18,229 nucleotides of DNA from VFZP01 sp043755595. GTDB taxonomy: Bacteria; Acidobacteriota; Terriglobia; Bryobacterales; Bryobacteraceae. The position numbers were made by a program, and so were the translations under genes. This document shows, in pieces, positions 1-7,081 of the stretch (position 1 is its first letter; each line of letters begins with the position of its first letter). The notes beneath the pieces are model-generated. The model was not told where the DNA came from and made no database searches. It worked only from the letters and a program-made list of their open reading frames with translations. The DNA is taken from assembly GCA_043755595.1 (NCBI GenBank), contig JAYUSQ010000155.1:1-18229 (forward strand), written 5' to 3'.

Positions 1-81
1 CGGCGCCGAGCTCAGGTACAGCCATTCCAGACCGATGATATCGCGGAGTTTGCCAAGTCCTTCAGCTTGAATATTTTATAA
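1..81 (+). CDS. C-terminal end of an unidentified gene (5' end outside window)
   Basis: Frame 1 is open from the window edge to a TAA at 79-81 and reads as a plausible protein tail ending in DDIAEFAKSFSLNIL. The residue mix (charged helix, hydrophobic end) looks coding, but only 26 codons are visible and no family can be named. It would converge on the acyl-CoA synthetase that ends at 197. Alternative: a chance open frame at the contig edge. Confidence 0.3.
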   Translation, partial: RRRAQVQPFQTDDIAEFAKSFSLNIL

Positions 82-196
82 CACAGTAGTACTAGCGCGG
101 TTTCATTGTAGGTGTAGACCGCTCCGTCACCGTCGCGGCTCGGAACTGAGCCGTGAGCGCCAGCGAGCGGTTGTCTATGGTAAGCCTGAAAATGCA
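82..196. other. Short intergenic stretch between convergent genes
   Basis: No gene is supported here. A 6-bp inverted repeat (CGGCTC at 136-141, GAGCCG at 148-153, loop 6 nt) lies between the two convergent gene ends, but neither strand shows a T-run after it, so it is at best a weak terminator. Confidence 0.3.
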
Positions 197-1804
197 CTAA
201 GCGGTCGCGATCCGCTCGGCGTCCTCCAGGCCCAGCCTCGCAATCTCCAACTCCCGTATCTTGAACTTCTGAATCTTTCCCGTCACGGTCATAGGGAACT
301 CGTCGACGAAGCGTACATAGTGCGGGGTCTTGAAGTGCGCAATCTTGCCCCGGCAGAATTCGCGCAGTTCGGTCTCGTCCATTGACTGGCCAGCCTTGAG
401 CTTGATCCAGGCGCCGACGGTCTCGCCCAACTTCACGTCGGGCAGGCCCACCACTTGCACGTCCGCGATCTTGGGGTTGGTGTAGAGGAACTCCTCGATT
501 TCGCGCGGGTATATGTTTTCACCGCCGCGGATGATCATGTCCTTGGCGCGGCCGGTGATCCGGCAGTTGCCGTCTTCGCGCATCATCGCCAGGTCGCCGG
601 TGTGGAGCCAGCCTTCGGGGTCGATGGCGCGGCGCGTAGCTTCTTCTTCGGCGTCGTAGCCCTTCATCACCAGATAGCCGCGCGTGCAGAGCTCGCCTTG
701 AACGCCTCGCTCCACGGTCGCGCCGGTTTCACGGTCTACGATTTTCACTTCGGTCTCTGGCACCGCCGCGCCGATGGTGCCCACGCGGATTGCCACCGGG
801 TCGTCCGCCGAAGACATCGTGATGAGCGGCGAAGCTTCGGTCAGTCCGTACCCGATAGTCATTCGCTCGCAATGCATCAGGCCGATCACTTGTTTCATCA
901 CTTCGACCGGGCAAGGCGCGCCGGCCATGATGCCGGTGCGGAGCGGCGTGAGGTCGAACTGGGCAAAGTCCGGATGTTGGAGCTGCGCGATGAACATGGT
1001 TGGGACTCCGTAGATGGCCGTCGCTCGCTCGGCGTGAATCGCGTCAAGCGTGTTCCGCGCGTCAAAAGTCCAATCAGGGAGGATAAGCTTGCACCCGTGC
1101 GCGACGCACGTCAGCACTCCCAGCACGCAGCCGAAGCAGTGGTACAGCGGCACGGGCAGGCAGATACTGTCGCGCTCCGTGACTTGCATCTGATGGCCCG
1201 CCAGCAGGCCATTATTGAGGATATTGTGGTGCGTCAACAGCACACCCTTCGGTGAGCCCGTAGTGCCCGATGTGTACTGAATATTCACAACGTCGCCGGC
1301 CGCGCCATGATCCGGCACACTTGCACCCGCCAACGGCGCGAATGTTCCTGAGCCGAAGTAGTGAACCTGCATCTCTTCCGGCATCGAAGCTTGCGAGAGA
1401 ATCTCGCGATAGTTCGAGCGCTTATCGCGCTCCCACAAGAACAGCGCGCGCATCCGGGACTTACGCATTACGAAGCTAAGTTCGTGGGACCGATACGCGG
1501 GATTGACGTTCACCAGCACAAGCCCGGCGCGCGCGCAGGACAGTTGCAGCAGCACCCATTCGAGGCAGTTGGTGGACCAGAGGCCAACGCGATCGCCCGG
1601 CGTCAGTCCCAACGCCAACAAGCCGCCCGCCCATTCGCTCACCTGCGTGTCCAGTTCACTCCAGGTAAGCCGCAGATTTTGATGCCGCGAAACTACCGCC
1701 GGGTGCGAGCCGAACTTCGCCGCCGTTTCGCGCAACTGCTGCCCGATGGTGATTTCAAGAAGCGTGGCGGCGGGGCCGCGTGCATAACTGCTGGACGTTG
1801 TCAT
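197..1804 (-). CDS. Acyl-CoA synthetase (AMP-forming), ACSF2-like
   Basis: This is a 535-aa member of the ANL superfamily, which activates a carboxylic acid with ATP to an acyl-adenylate and then transfers it to CoA. The family motifs are all visible: P-loop YTSGTTGSPKG at residues 177-187, adenine-binding YGLTE at 319-323, GWLHTGD with the ribose-binding Asp at 404, the hinge/A8 stretch GRAKDMIIRGGENIYP at about 419-434, and the catalytic A10 lysine in TGKIQKFKI (Lys510). Length and the N-terminal LLEITIGQQL/NPAYRSHEL stretches resemble the medium-chain fatty acid ACSF2 group. No signal peptide is seen, so it should be cytoplasmic and feed beta-oxidation or lipid synthesis. The start is the ATG at 1804; the Shine-Dalgarno is poor (GAAGGG only one base away). 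Chain-length specificity cannot be read from sequence. It stands alone, divergent from the dehydrogenase relic. Confidence 0.93.
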   Translation of the reverse strand: MTTSSSYARGPAATLLEITIGQQLRETAAKFGSHPAVVSRHQNLRLTWSELDTQVSEWAGGLLALGLTPGDRVGLWSTNCLEWVLLQLSCARAGLVLVNVNPAYRSHELSFVMRKSRMRALFLWERDKRSNYREILSQASMPEEMQVHYFGSGTFAPLAGASVPDHGAAGDVVNIQYTSGTTGSPKGVLLTHHNILNNGLLAGHQMQVTERDSICLPVPLYHCFGCVLGVLTCVAHGCKLILPDWTFDARNTLDAIHAERATAIYGVPTMFIAQLQHPDFAQFDLTPLRTGIMAGAPCPVEVMKQVIGLMHCERMTIGYGLTEASPLITMSSADDPVAIRVGTIGAAVPETEVKIVDRETGATVERGVQGELCTRGYLVMKGYDAEEEATRRAIDPEGWLHTGDLAMMREDGNCRITGRAKDMIIRGGENIYPREIEEFLYTNPKIADVQVVGLPDVKLGETVGAWIKLKAGQSMDETELREFCRGKIAHFKTPHYVRFVDEFPMTVTGKIQKFKIRELEIARLGLEDAERIATA

Positions 1805-1852
1805 ACCCTTCGAAGAGCATATCTCGTTCCCGTGCTACCGTGGCGATTAGAT

Positions 1853-2221
1853 ATGAAAGCCGTTGCCGTTAGCCCAGCCACCAGACATGTTGGATTGGCG
1901 AATATCGACGAGCCGATCCCTGCGCAGCGGCACCGAGGTGTGTGCGGCACCGACAAAGAGATTTGCCGTTTCGACTACGGTACGCCGCCATCTGGATCGG
2001 AGGATGCCGGGCCGGATGTGATGCGGGTGAAGCAGGGCGATCTTGTGGCGGTAATGGTCTGCCGGCCGTGCTATCAGGAAGCATGTTCGCCTTGCCACGC
2101 AGGCCGGCCGTTTCCCGAGGCGATCGGCAACCTGATTTCGAAACGCCGACAGATGGCCGAGCATGAAGGTTTGCTCCTGGGGCGCGCCGGCGGGATCAAG
2201 AACGTCATCTCGCTTGAGTAG
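1853..2221 (+). pseudogene. Shrunken glucose dehydrogenase relic (zinc-dependent MDR family)
   Basis: The frame from ATG 1853 to TAG 2219-2221 gives 122 aa that follow the N-terminal GroES-like domain of MDR glucose 1-dehydrogenases: MKAVAV at the start, GVCGTDKEICRFDYGTPP at 29-46 (catalytic-zinc Cys31), then QGDLVAVMVCRPC and the structural-zinc cysteines 73, 78 and 81. Compared with the family pattern, a short piece before GVCGTD is missing, the segment with the GHE zinc ligands is missing between residues 50 and 51, the fourth structural cysteine is gone, and the whole NAD-binding domain is absent (family length is about 340-360 aa). The visible losses are in frame. It cannot bind the catalytic zinc normally or bind NAD, so a decayed gene is the best reading. 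It ends 8 bp before the dipeptidase start. The family assignment rests on recognised motifs, not on an alignment. Confidence 0.7.
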
Positions 2222-2229
2222 GCTATCGA

Positions 2230-3591
2230 ATGAACCTGAACTACTATCGTGAAAACCACGGCCGCTACCTGGACGAACTAAAGGAATTCCTGCGGATCCC
2301 GAGCATCAGTACGGACCCGGCCCATGCAGGCGACGTTCGCCGCGCCGCCGAGTGGGTGGCCGCGCAACTCCACCAGGCCGGTTTCAAAGGCGCAGAAATC
2401 ATCAATGCGCCGGGCCGCCATCCACTGGTCTATTCCGATTGGCTGGAGGCTCCCGGCAAACCGACGCTTTTGATATACGGCCACTACGACGTGCAGCCGG
2501 CCGAGCCGCTCGCTGAGTGGATCTCGCCTCCGTTCGAACCTACGGTGCGCAACGGCAATATTTATGCGCGCGGAGCCGTCGACGACAAAGGCCAGACATT
2601 GCTTGTCATCAAGGCGCTGGAAGGTTTGCTCCGCACAACCGGCAAGCTTCCGGTGAACGTTCGGGTATTGATCGAAGGGGAGGAAGAGGTGGGCGGCGAA
2701 CACATCGAACGATTTGTCGAAGCCCATCCCGAGCGCCTGACCGCCGACGCCGCCCTGATCTGCGACACCGAAATGTTCGCGCCCGACCTGCCGACGATCT
2801 GCACCGGCCTGCGCGGCATTATCTATGGTGAGCTCACAGTCGAAGGCGCGCGCACCGATTTGCATTCGGGAGTCTATGGCGGCGCTGCGCCAAACGCCGT
2901 GGAGGCAGCCGCGCAGATCATCGCTGCCCTAAAGGACCGCGATGGACGGATCCTGATTCCGGGCATTTACGACAACATCCGTCCGCCATCCACGGTCGAA
3001 CGGGAGGCCTGGGCACGCCTGCCGTTCGATGAGGCCGAGTATCTCGAAAAGGAAATCGGTGCGACCGCCCTGACGGGAGAGCCGGGACTGCCGGTGTTCG
3101 ATCGCCTGTGGGCGCGCCCAACCTTTGAGGTACATGGAATACGAGGCGGGTTCACCGGCGAAGGAGCGAAGACCGTGATCCCGGCAAAGGCAGTCGCCAA
3201 AATCAGTCTCAGACTGGTGGCCGATATGGTCCCGGCCGACGTGACCCGCTTGGTACAGGCCGCAGTCCAGGCCGCCACGCCCAAAGGCGTGAAGGCGCGG
3301 TTTGACGTCTTCCACGGCGCGCAGCCTTCGTTGGTGGATACGTCTTCGCCATTCATCGCAGCGGCGGCCCAGGCCTTGGAAGAAGTCTTTGGGCGGCAAA
3401 CTGTGTTCATGCGCGGCGGCGGATCCATTCCGATCGTGGGCGTCTTCGAGAGGCATTTGAAAATACCCAGCGTATTGATGGGTTTCGGGTTGCCGGACGA
3501 CAACCTGCACGCCCCGAATGAAAAATTCAATCTCGCCAATTTCTACCGTGGGATCGAGGCGGTAACTCGATACCTGGAAGTACTGGGATGA
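2230..3591 (+). CDS. M20-family metallodipeptidase
   Basis: This 453-aa protein is a full-length M20 peptidase of the carnosinase/PepV-like dipeptidase group, which hydrolyses dipeptides using a two-metal site in the cytoplasm. The expected ligands are present: His85 in YGHYDVQP, bridging Asp118 in DDKG, the catalytic base and ligand pair Glu152-Glu153 in EGEEEVGG, Asp179 in CDTEM and His427 in NLHAPNE. The dimerisation lid domain spans about residues 198-380 and carries DLHSGVYGG with His212. GGGSIPIV near 400 is also typical. There is no signal peptide. The ATG at 2230 fits the family N-terminus (LDELKEFLRIPSIS), though no clear ribosome binding site precedes it. It may be co-transcribed from whatever promoter once served the upstream dehydrogenase relic. 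The exact peptide substrate is unknown. Confidence 0.94.
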   Translation: MNLNYYRENHGRYLDELKEFLRIPSISTDPAHAGDVRRAAEWVAAQLHQAGFKGAEIINAPGRHPLVYSDWLEAPGKPTLLIYGHYDVQPAEPLAEWISPPFEPTVRNGNIYARGAVDDKGQTLLVIKALEGLLRTTGKLPVNVRVLIEGEEEVGGEHIERFVEAHPERLTADAALICDTEMFAPDLPTICTGLRGIIYGELTVEGARTDLHSGVYGGAAPNAVEAAAQIIAALKDRDGRILIPGIYDNIRPPSTVEREAWARLPFDEAEYLEKEIGATALTGEPGLPVFDRLWARPTFEVHGIRGGFTGEGAKTVIPAKAVAKISLRLVADMVPADVTRLVQAAVQAATPKGVKARFDVFHGAQPSLVDTSSPFIAAAAQALEEVFGRQTVFMRGGGSIPIVGVFERHLKIPSVLMGFGLPDDNLHAPNEKFNLANFYRGIEAVTRYLEVLG

Positions 3592-3640
3592 CAGGCCTAC
3601 TGCTCAGTACCTAGGTTTTATAGACGGTTACAAGGAGAGG

Positions 3641-3735
3641 GAATATCCTCAGATCAGGTATTCGTTCTCCTCCGAACGACAGCAAAGTGAGTCTTCTCAC
3701 GAGGCGCTTCCGCTCAGGCAGCGCCTTATTTTTTC
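3641..3735 (+). ncRNA. Four consecutive hairpins ending in a terminator; possible small RNA or structured 3' UTR
   Basis: Four inverted repeats follow each other almost without gaps: GAATAtCCT (3641-3649) with AGGTATTC (3656-3663), one bulged base; CGTTC (3663-3667) with GAACG (3674-3678); GTGAG (3687-3691) with CTCAC (3696-3700); and AGGCGCT (3702-3708) with AGCGCCT (3720-3726), the last followed by TATTTTTTCC. The last hairpin with its T-run is a good Rho-independent terminator for the dipeptidase gene that stops at 3591. The other three go beyond what a terminator needs. No known RNA family was recognised. An independent small RNA, a processed 3' UTR, or chance pairing of short stems are all possible. 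Confidence 0.35.
3702..3735 (+). terminator. Rho-independent terminator downstream of the M20 dipeptidase
   Basis: A 7-bp perfect stem (AGGCGCT/AGCGCCT), which may be extended inside by CC/GG pairing around a 5-nt loop, is followed at once by TATTTTTTCC. It lies 110 bp past the dipeptidase stop codon, on the same strand. Confidence 0.7.
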
Positions 3736-3993
3736 CCCGGCACAAAAATTTTCCATCGGATTTGAGCTCTCGGCGGGCGGAGAGTCGCGTACCCTATCAG
3801 ACCGGCGACACGGCCCCGGAACAATTGAGATCCGTTTTCTCATGAACACGGCTCTCGGAGGATGGTCTGGGCTCGTGGTTCGCCGAAACCGTTGGCGGCG
3901 GAGTAGTGGGGTGACGAGTCCCGGCAACAAACGGAACCGGCCCCAGGAGGCGCTCCGCCTCCAGCGGGCGTCCGTTTCGAGTGGGTGGGCAGG
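3736..3993. other. Intergenic region between convergent genes
   Basis: No convincing gene is seen on either strand. A 6-bp inverted repeat, GGAGGC (3946-3951) and GCCTCC (3957-3962) with a 5-nt loop, lies 30 bp past the stop of the leftward PQQ dehydrogenase gene. It could stop leftward transcription, but it has no T-run on the - strand, so this is weak. Confidence 0.3.
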
Positions 3994-6096
3994 CTATCTA
4001 CCGAAGTGGCGGACAAGGTACTCGACGATCGATTTCACTTCTGCCTCTTTGGCATTGGCGCCGCGCGCCACCATGTTATCCACCATAGCCGCCCACGCTG
4101 CGGGATCGCGCCGGGCGCCCACCACAACATCAAGCTTGTGACAGGTTGAGCCGCACGCGCGTTGGAGGACCGATTTCTCCGGACCATCGGGCAGCGTCGC
4201 AGGGAGTGCTGGAACGGAAGAGGCGTTCGAATTCGAGACTTTCGACACCAGCGGAGACGCCGGCGAGGTTCCCAGTGCGAACGCCATAACGCTGTCGCCG
4301 GGCGTTCCGCCAAAGTAACCGCCGCCGCCGCCCGCCATGATAGCCACGTATTGTTTGCCATTCCGGCCCAGATATGTGATCGGGATGGTGTGGCCGTTGG
4401 CATCGATGGGCCGTTCCCAGATCAGGCGGCCGGTCTTAGAATCGAAAGCGCGAAACCGGCTGTCATTCGTGCCCGCGATGAAGACCAATCCTCCGGCCGT
4501 GGCGATGCTGCCGCCCAGGCTTGGCGCGCCCGTGTTCTTGACACCCAGTTCTTCCAGAGCGGGAATCGTGCCCAGCGTAGAACGCCAAGCGATATCGCCC
4601 GTCCGCGTGTTCACGGCGACCAACTCACCGAATGGCGGATTGGTGCAGGGAATGCGAGTGTCCCGGTTCCAGAAGCGCGCGTACGCGCCGTAAGCCGAGG
4701 TCCGGATGTAGGTGACCTCGCCAGTCTGTGAGTCGGTCTTCTTCTCCATGTGTCCCCACTGGCCAAGATTGTTCACATTGGTGAACAGATAGCCAAGCGT
4801 GGGGTCTGCGGAAACTCCTCCCCATCCGCCGCCGCCGAGAGTGCTGGGGAACATCAACACATTGCCTTCAAGCCCAAGCGGCGTGTAGAGGGGCCCTGGC
4901 TTCATTTGGTTCTTGTCGAAGAGATCGCGGCAGAACGCAGCGTGCTCGGGCGTCAGATTGTAGATCTCGTCCCGGGTGAAGTCGACTCGGGAGAGCGGTG
5001 GCGGCTTAAGGGGAAACGGCTGGGTGAGGGCAGTCTTTTCACCAGGGACAGTGCTCTGGGGGACCGGCCGCTCCTCCATGCCGTATAGGGGCGTGCCCGT
5101 CACCCGGTCGAAGGAGAACAGAATCCCCATTTTGGTGATTTGCGCCACGGCGGGGATTACGCGGCCGTTGCGAAATGTTTCAAACAGAATCGGCGGCGCG
5201 GCGGGATCGAAGTCCCACAGATCGTGATGCACAAGTTGCCGATGCCACTTCAATTTGCCAGTGGCGGCATCGAGCGCCACCAGGCAATTGCCATACAAGT
5301 TGTCGCCATGACGATCGGCGCCGTAAAAATCGGCGGTGGGGGAGCCAAGCGGAACATAGATGATCCCGCGTTTCACGTCGACCGTGAGGAATCCCCAGGC
5401 GTTCGTGCCGGAACGATTCTTCCAGGCGTCCTTGGGCCACGTTTCATTGCCTGGTTCTCCCGGCCGGGGCACCGTGTGAAACGTCCAGACCAGCTTCCCC
5501 GTAAACGCATCCCACGCCCGGATGTCGCCATAAGCGCCAGCCATGGGGGCGCCTTCGCCGTTCGCACTTCCGGTGACAATGAGATTTTTGAAGACGCTCG
5601 GCGGAGACGACAGGGTGAAACGCGCATCGGGCAAATCGCCAAGAACACCGGCTTTCAGATCGAGCAAACCTTCGTTGGCAAACCCAGGGGCGGGCTTCCC
5701 TGTCGTGGCGTCCAACGCGATCATGCCGCCTTTGACGCCGGCGAAGACACGGGGATGGGTTGTCCTGTCGCCGGGCCAGAAAGCCAAACCGCGCAGTGCG
5801 ACCTGGGTTGCCTCGTAGTGCCAGAGTTGCTGGCCGCTCTCAGGCTGCAGCGCGAAAATCCCGTTGGCGGCAGTAACATACATGACACCGCCCGCCACGA
5901 TCGGAATGCCTTCAGACCCAGGTTTGCCGGTGTGAAATGTCCACGCCTGTTGCAGACGTTCGACATTCGCCGCATTGATCTGTTTGAGCGGTGAGAAACG
6001 GCTGGCCCCCGGATCATGTCCATACATCGGCCAGTCCGTTTGCCCGAACCCGGAGGTGGCAGCCAACAGCAGCGGGAGCAATAGGCGGAAATGCAA
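3994..6096 (-). CDS. Secreted PQQ-dependent dehydrogenase with C-terminal cytochrome c domain
   Basis: Starting at a TTG (6096-6094) gives 700 aa with a signal peptide MHFRLLLPLLLAATSGFGQ, then the eight-bladed quinoprotein propeller from DWPMYGHDPGASRFSPL. The segment HHDLWDFDPAAPPIL (290-304) is typical of the glucose/alcohol dehydrogenase branch and holds the catalytic-Asp region. PQQ enzymes of this kind oxidise sugars or alcohols in the periplasm and pass electrons to haem. The tail from about 640 is a small cytochrome c domain, but its haem site reads C-G-S-T-C-H (648-653), a CX3CH motif instead of the usual CXXCH; Met671 or Met675 could be the axial ligand. The frame is open upstream of the TTG, but that would overlap the DUF1080 gene by over 130 bp and hide the signal peptide, so TTG is preferred. 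It starts 4 bp after the DUF1080 stop, which suggests translational coupling. Substrate unknown. Confidence 0.9.
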   Translation of the reverse strand: MHFRLLLPLLLAATSGFGQTDWPMYGHDPGASRFSPLKQINAANVERLQQAWTFHTGKPGSEGIPIVAGGVMYVTAANGIFALQPESGQQLWHYEATQVALRGLAFWPGDRTTHPRVFAGVKGGMIALDATTGKPAPGFANEGLLDLKAGVLGDLPDARFTLSSPPSVFKNLIVTGSANGEGAPMAGAYGDIRAWDAFTGKLVWTFHTVPRPGEPGNETWPKDAWKNRSGTNAWGFLTVDVKRGIIYVPLGSPTADFYGADRHGDNLYGNCLVALDAATGKLKWHRQLVHHDLWDFDPAAPPILFETFRNGRVIPAVAQITKMGILFSFDRVTGTPLYGMEERPVPQSTVPGEKTALTQPFPLKPPPLSRVDFTRDEIYNLTPEHAAFCRDLFDKNQMKPGPLYTPLGLEGNVLMFPSTLGGGGWGGVSADPTLGYLFTNVNNLGQWGHMEKKTDSQTGEVTYIRTSAYGAYARFWNRDTRIPCTNPPFGELVAVNTRTGDIAWRSTLGTIPALEELGVKNTGAPSLGGSIATAGGLVFIAGTNDSRFRAFDSKTGRLIWERPIDANGHTIPITYLGRNGKQYVAIMAGGGGGYFGGTPGDSVMAFALGTSPASPLVSKVSNSNASSVPALPATLPDGPEKSVLQRACGSTCHKLDVVVGARRDPAAWAAMVDNMVARGANAKEAEVKSIVEYLVRHFGR

Positions 6097-6100
6097 GTCG

Positions 6101-6937
6101 CTACTCGTCGTATCCACGCAGACGCCGCACCCAGACCTGGCGAATGCGCGCGCGGGTGTCGTGATCCTGGAATGCCAGCGGCTCTTCGGCTTCGTGAGGT
6201 TCATATGGTTTGATCGCACGGTGAGCCATCTGACCAATCACTTCCTGGCGATGATGTAATAGGACGCCGTTGTGAATCACGGTCACGAAGGCTGGCTTGG
6301 CGACCTTGCCATCCTTGAATACCGGCGCTTCCCAGATCACGTCGTAAGTCTGCCACTCTCCGGGTTTGCGCGCAGCGTTGACCAACGGCGGGTATTGACC
6401 GTAGATCGCACCCGCCTGACCGTCTGCGTAAGTGGGATTGTTATGGGAATCGAGCATTTGAATTTCGTAGCGCCGCATGATGAGCATGCCAGAGTTACCG
6501 CGCCATTGGCTATCGCCCTCCACTACCGTTGGTGAGGCCCACTCGATATGATATTGCGCGTTTCCAAATTTCAGCTTCGAAACGAGTTCGCCAGCGCCCG
6601 GGACGCAGAGCGCAAAGCCATTCTCAACCTTCCAGCCCGCCGGCTTGGCAACGCCATCCTTACCGCGTTGTTCCCACTGTGAAAGATCGTTACCGTCGAA
6701 CAGCACGATGGCGTCGCTGGGCGGTTTGCCTGGCAGGGCTTCGACGACACGAGGCTTGGGCCGCGCGATATCGTGTACGCGCCACTTCTGGCCGGGAAGC
6801 ATCGGTCCATCCGTATAGCCGGCCGGCGAGGTGCGCGCCGCTTTTTTGGCATCCTGGCCTTGCAGATTGGTAGTCAGGAAAAAAACAAACAGGCCCGTGA
6901 AGGCCGAGGACAGATAGAAAAGTGATGGCTTCGACAT
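6101..6937 (-). CDS. Secreted DUF1080 (3-keto-disaccharide hydrolase domain) protein
   Basis: From ATG 6937 the protein is 278 aa: a signal peptide (MSKPSLFYLSSAFTGLFVFF, cleavage likely near LQGQ at 25-28) and one DUF1080 domain from about 76 to 275. The domain shows the usual AIVLFDGNDLSQWEQ opening (76-90), GNSGMLIMRRYEIQML (148-162) and GEWQTYDVIWEAP (193-205). DUF1080 folds as a concanavalin-like beta-sandwich; some members hydrolyse 3-keto-glycosides, others have no known activity. An upstream ATG at 7087 would overlap the divergent receptor gene and bury the signal peptide, so it was not used. It leads an operon with the PQQ dehydrogenase. A secreted glycoside-related protein next to a sugar/alcohol oxidase suggests a joint role in carbohydrate oxidation, which is inference. 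Confidence 0.88.
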   Translation of the reverse strand: MSKPSLFYLSSAFTGLFVFFLTTNLQGQDAKKAARTSPAGYTDGPMLPGQKWRVHDIARPKPRVVEALPGKPPSDAIVLFDGNDLSQWEQRGKDGVAKPAGWKVENGFALCVPGAGELVSKLKFGNAQYHIEWASPTVVEGDSQWRGNSGMLIMRRYEIQMLDSHNNPTYADGQAGAIYGQYPPLVNAARKPGEWQTYDVIWEAPVFKDGKVAKPAFVTVIHNGVLLHHRQEVIGQMAHRAIKPYEPHEAEEPLAFQDHDTRARIRQVWVRRLRGYDE

Positions 6938-6962
6938 GACGTAATCCCAAAGAGATGCCGTT

Positions 6963-6991
6963 AGCATATCAAATCTAAAGGGTGTCGCCAG
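6963..6991 (-). promoter_or_regulatory. Likely extended -10 promoter for the DUF1080/PQQ operon
   Basis: Read on the - strand, TGATATGCT (6971-6963) fits an extended -10 (TGnTATnnT). The hexamer 17 bp upstream (CTGGCG, 6991-6986) is a poor -35, as is common with extended -10 promoters. Transcription would begin near 6955, some 18 nt before the ATG at 6937. This is a sequence match only. Confidence 0.35.
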
Positions 6992-6994
6992 GGT

Positions 6995-7027
6995 TGCGCT
7001 CCGAGTGCGCTCCGAGTTGCGCTCCGA
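6995..7027. repeat. Three phased 10-bp repeats in a divergent control region (candidate operator)
   Basis: TGCGCTCCGA occurs three times, at 6995-7004, 7006-7015 and 7018-7027. Spacing start to start is 11 and 12 bp, about one helical turn, so the copies lie on nearly the same DNA face. The third copy overlaps the proposed -35 of the rightward promoter, and the first begins just past the -35 of the leftward one. This layout suits a shared regulator of both operons. No regulator gene is present nearby. Confidence 0.5.
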
Positions 7028-7045
7028 TTTCGAATCTGATATCGT
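7017..7045 (+). promoter_or_regulatory. Likely promoter for the TonB receptor operon
   Basis: TTGCGC (7017-7022), a 17-bp spacer, and TATCGT (7040-7045) preceded by TG at 7037-7038 fit a -35 plus extended -10. Transcription would begin near 7051, leaving a leader of about 30 nt with GGAG at 7070-7073, 8 nt before the GTG start at 7082. Sequence match only. Confidence 0.4.
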
Positions 7046-7081
7046 CGGTCGGTCGGAAATCCGGCCTACGGAGAATGAACA

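Noticed and set aside
12..197. 61-codon - strand open frame at the left edge
   Set aside because: No ribosome site or recognisable features, and it overlaps the more protein-like + strand tail at 1-81.
455..1255. 266-codon + strand open frame
   Set aside because: It lies fully antisense to the acyl-CoA synthetase, whose motifs are intact; it is a GC-rich shadow frame.
2278..2865. 195-codon - strand frame within the dipeptidase
   Set aside because: Antisense to a dipeptidase with all metal ligands present; no independent support.
3946..3962. Hairpin GGAGGC/GCCTCC as a firm terminator for the PQQ gene
   Set aside because: Stem is good but no T-run follows on the - strand; kept only as a remark in the intergenic entry.
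5140..5994. 284-codon + strand open frame
   Set aside because: Antisense to the PQQ dehydrogenase propeller, which is clearly the real gene.
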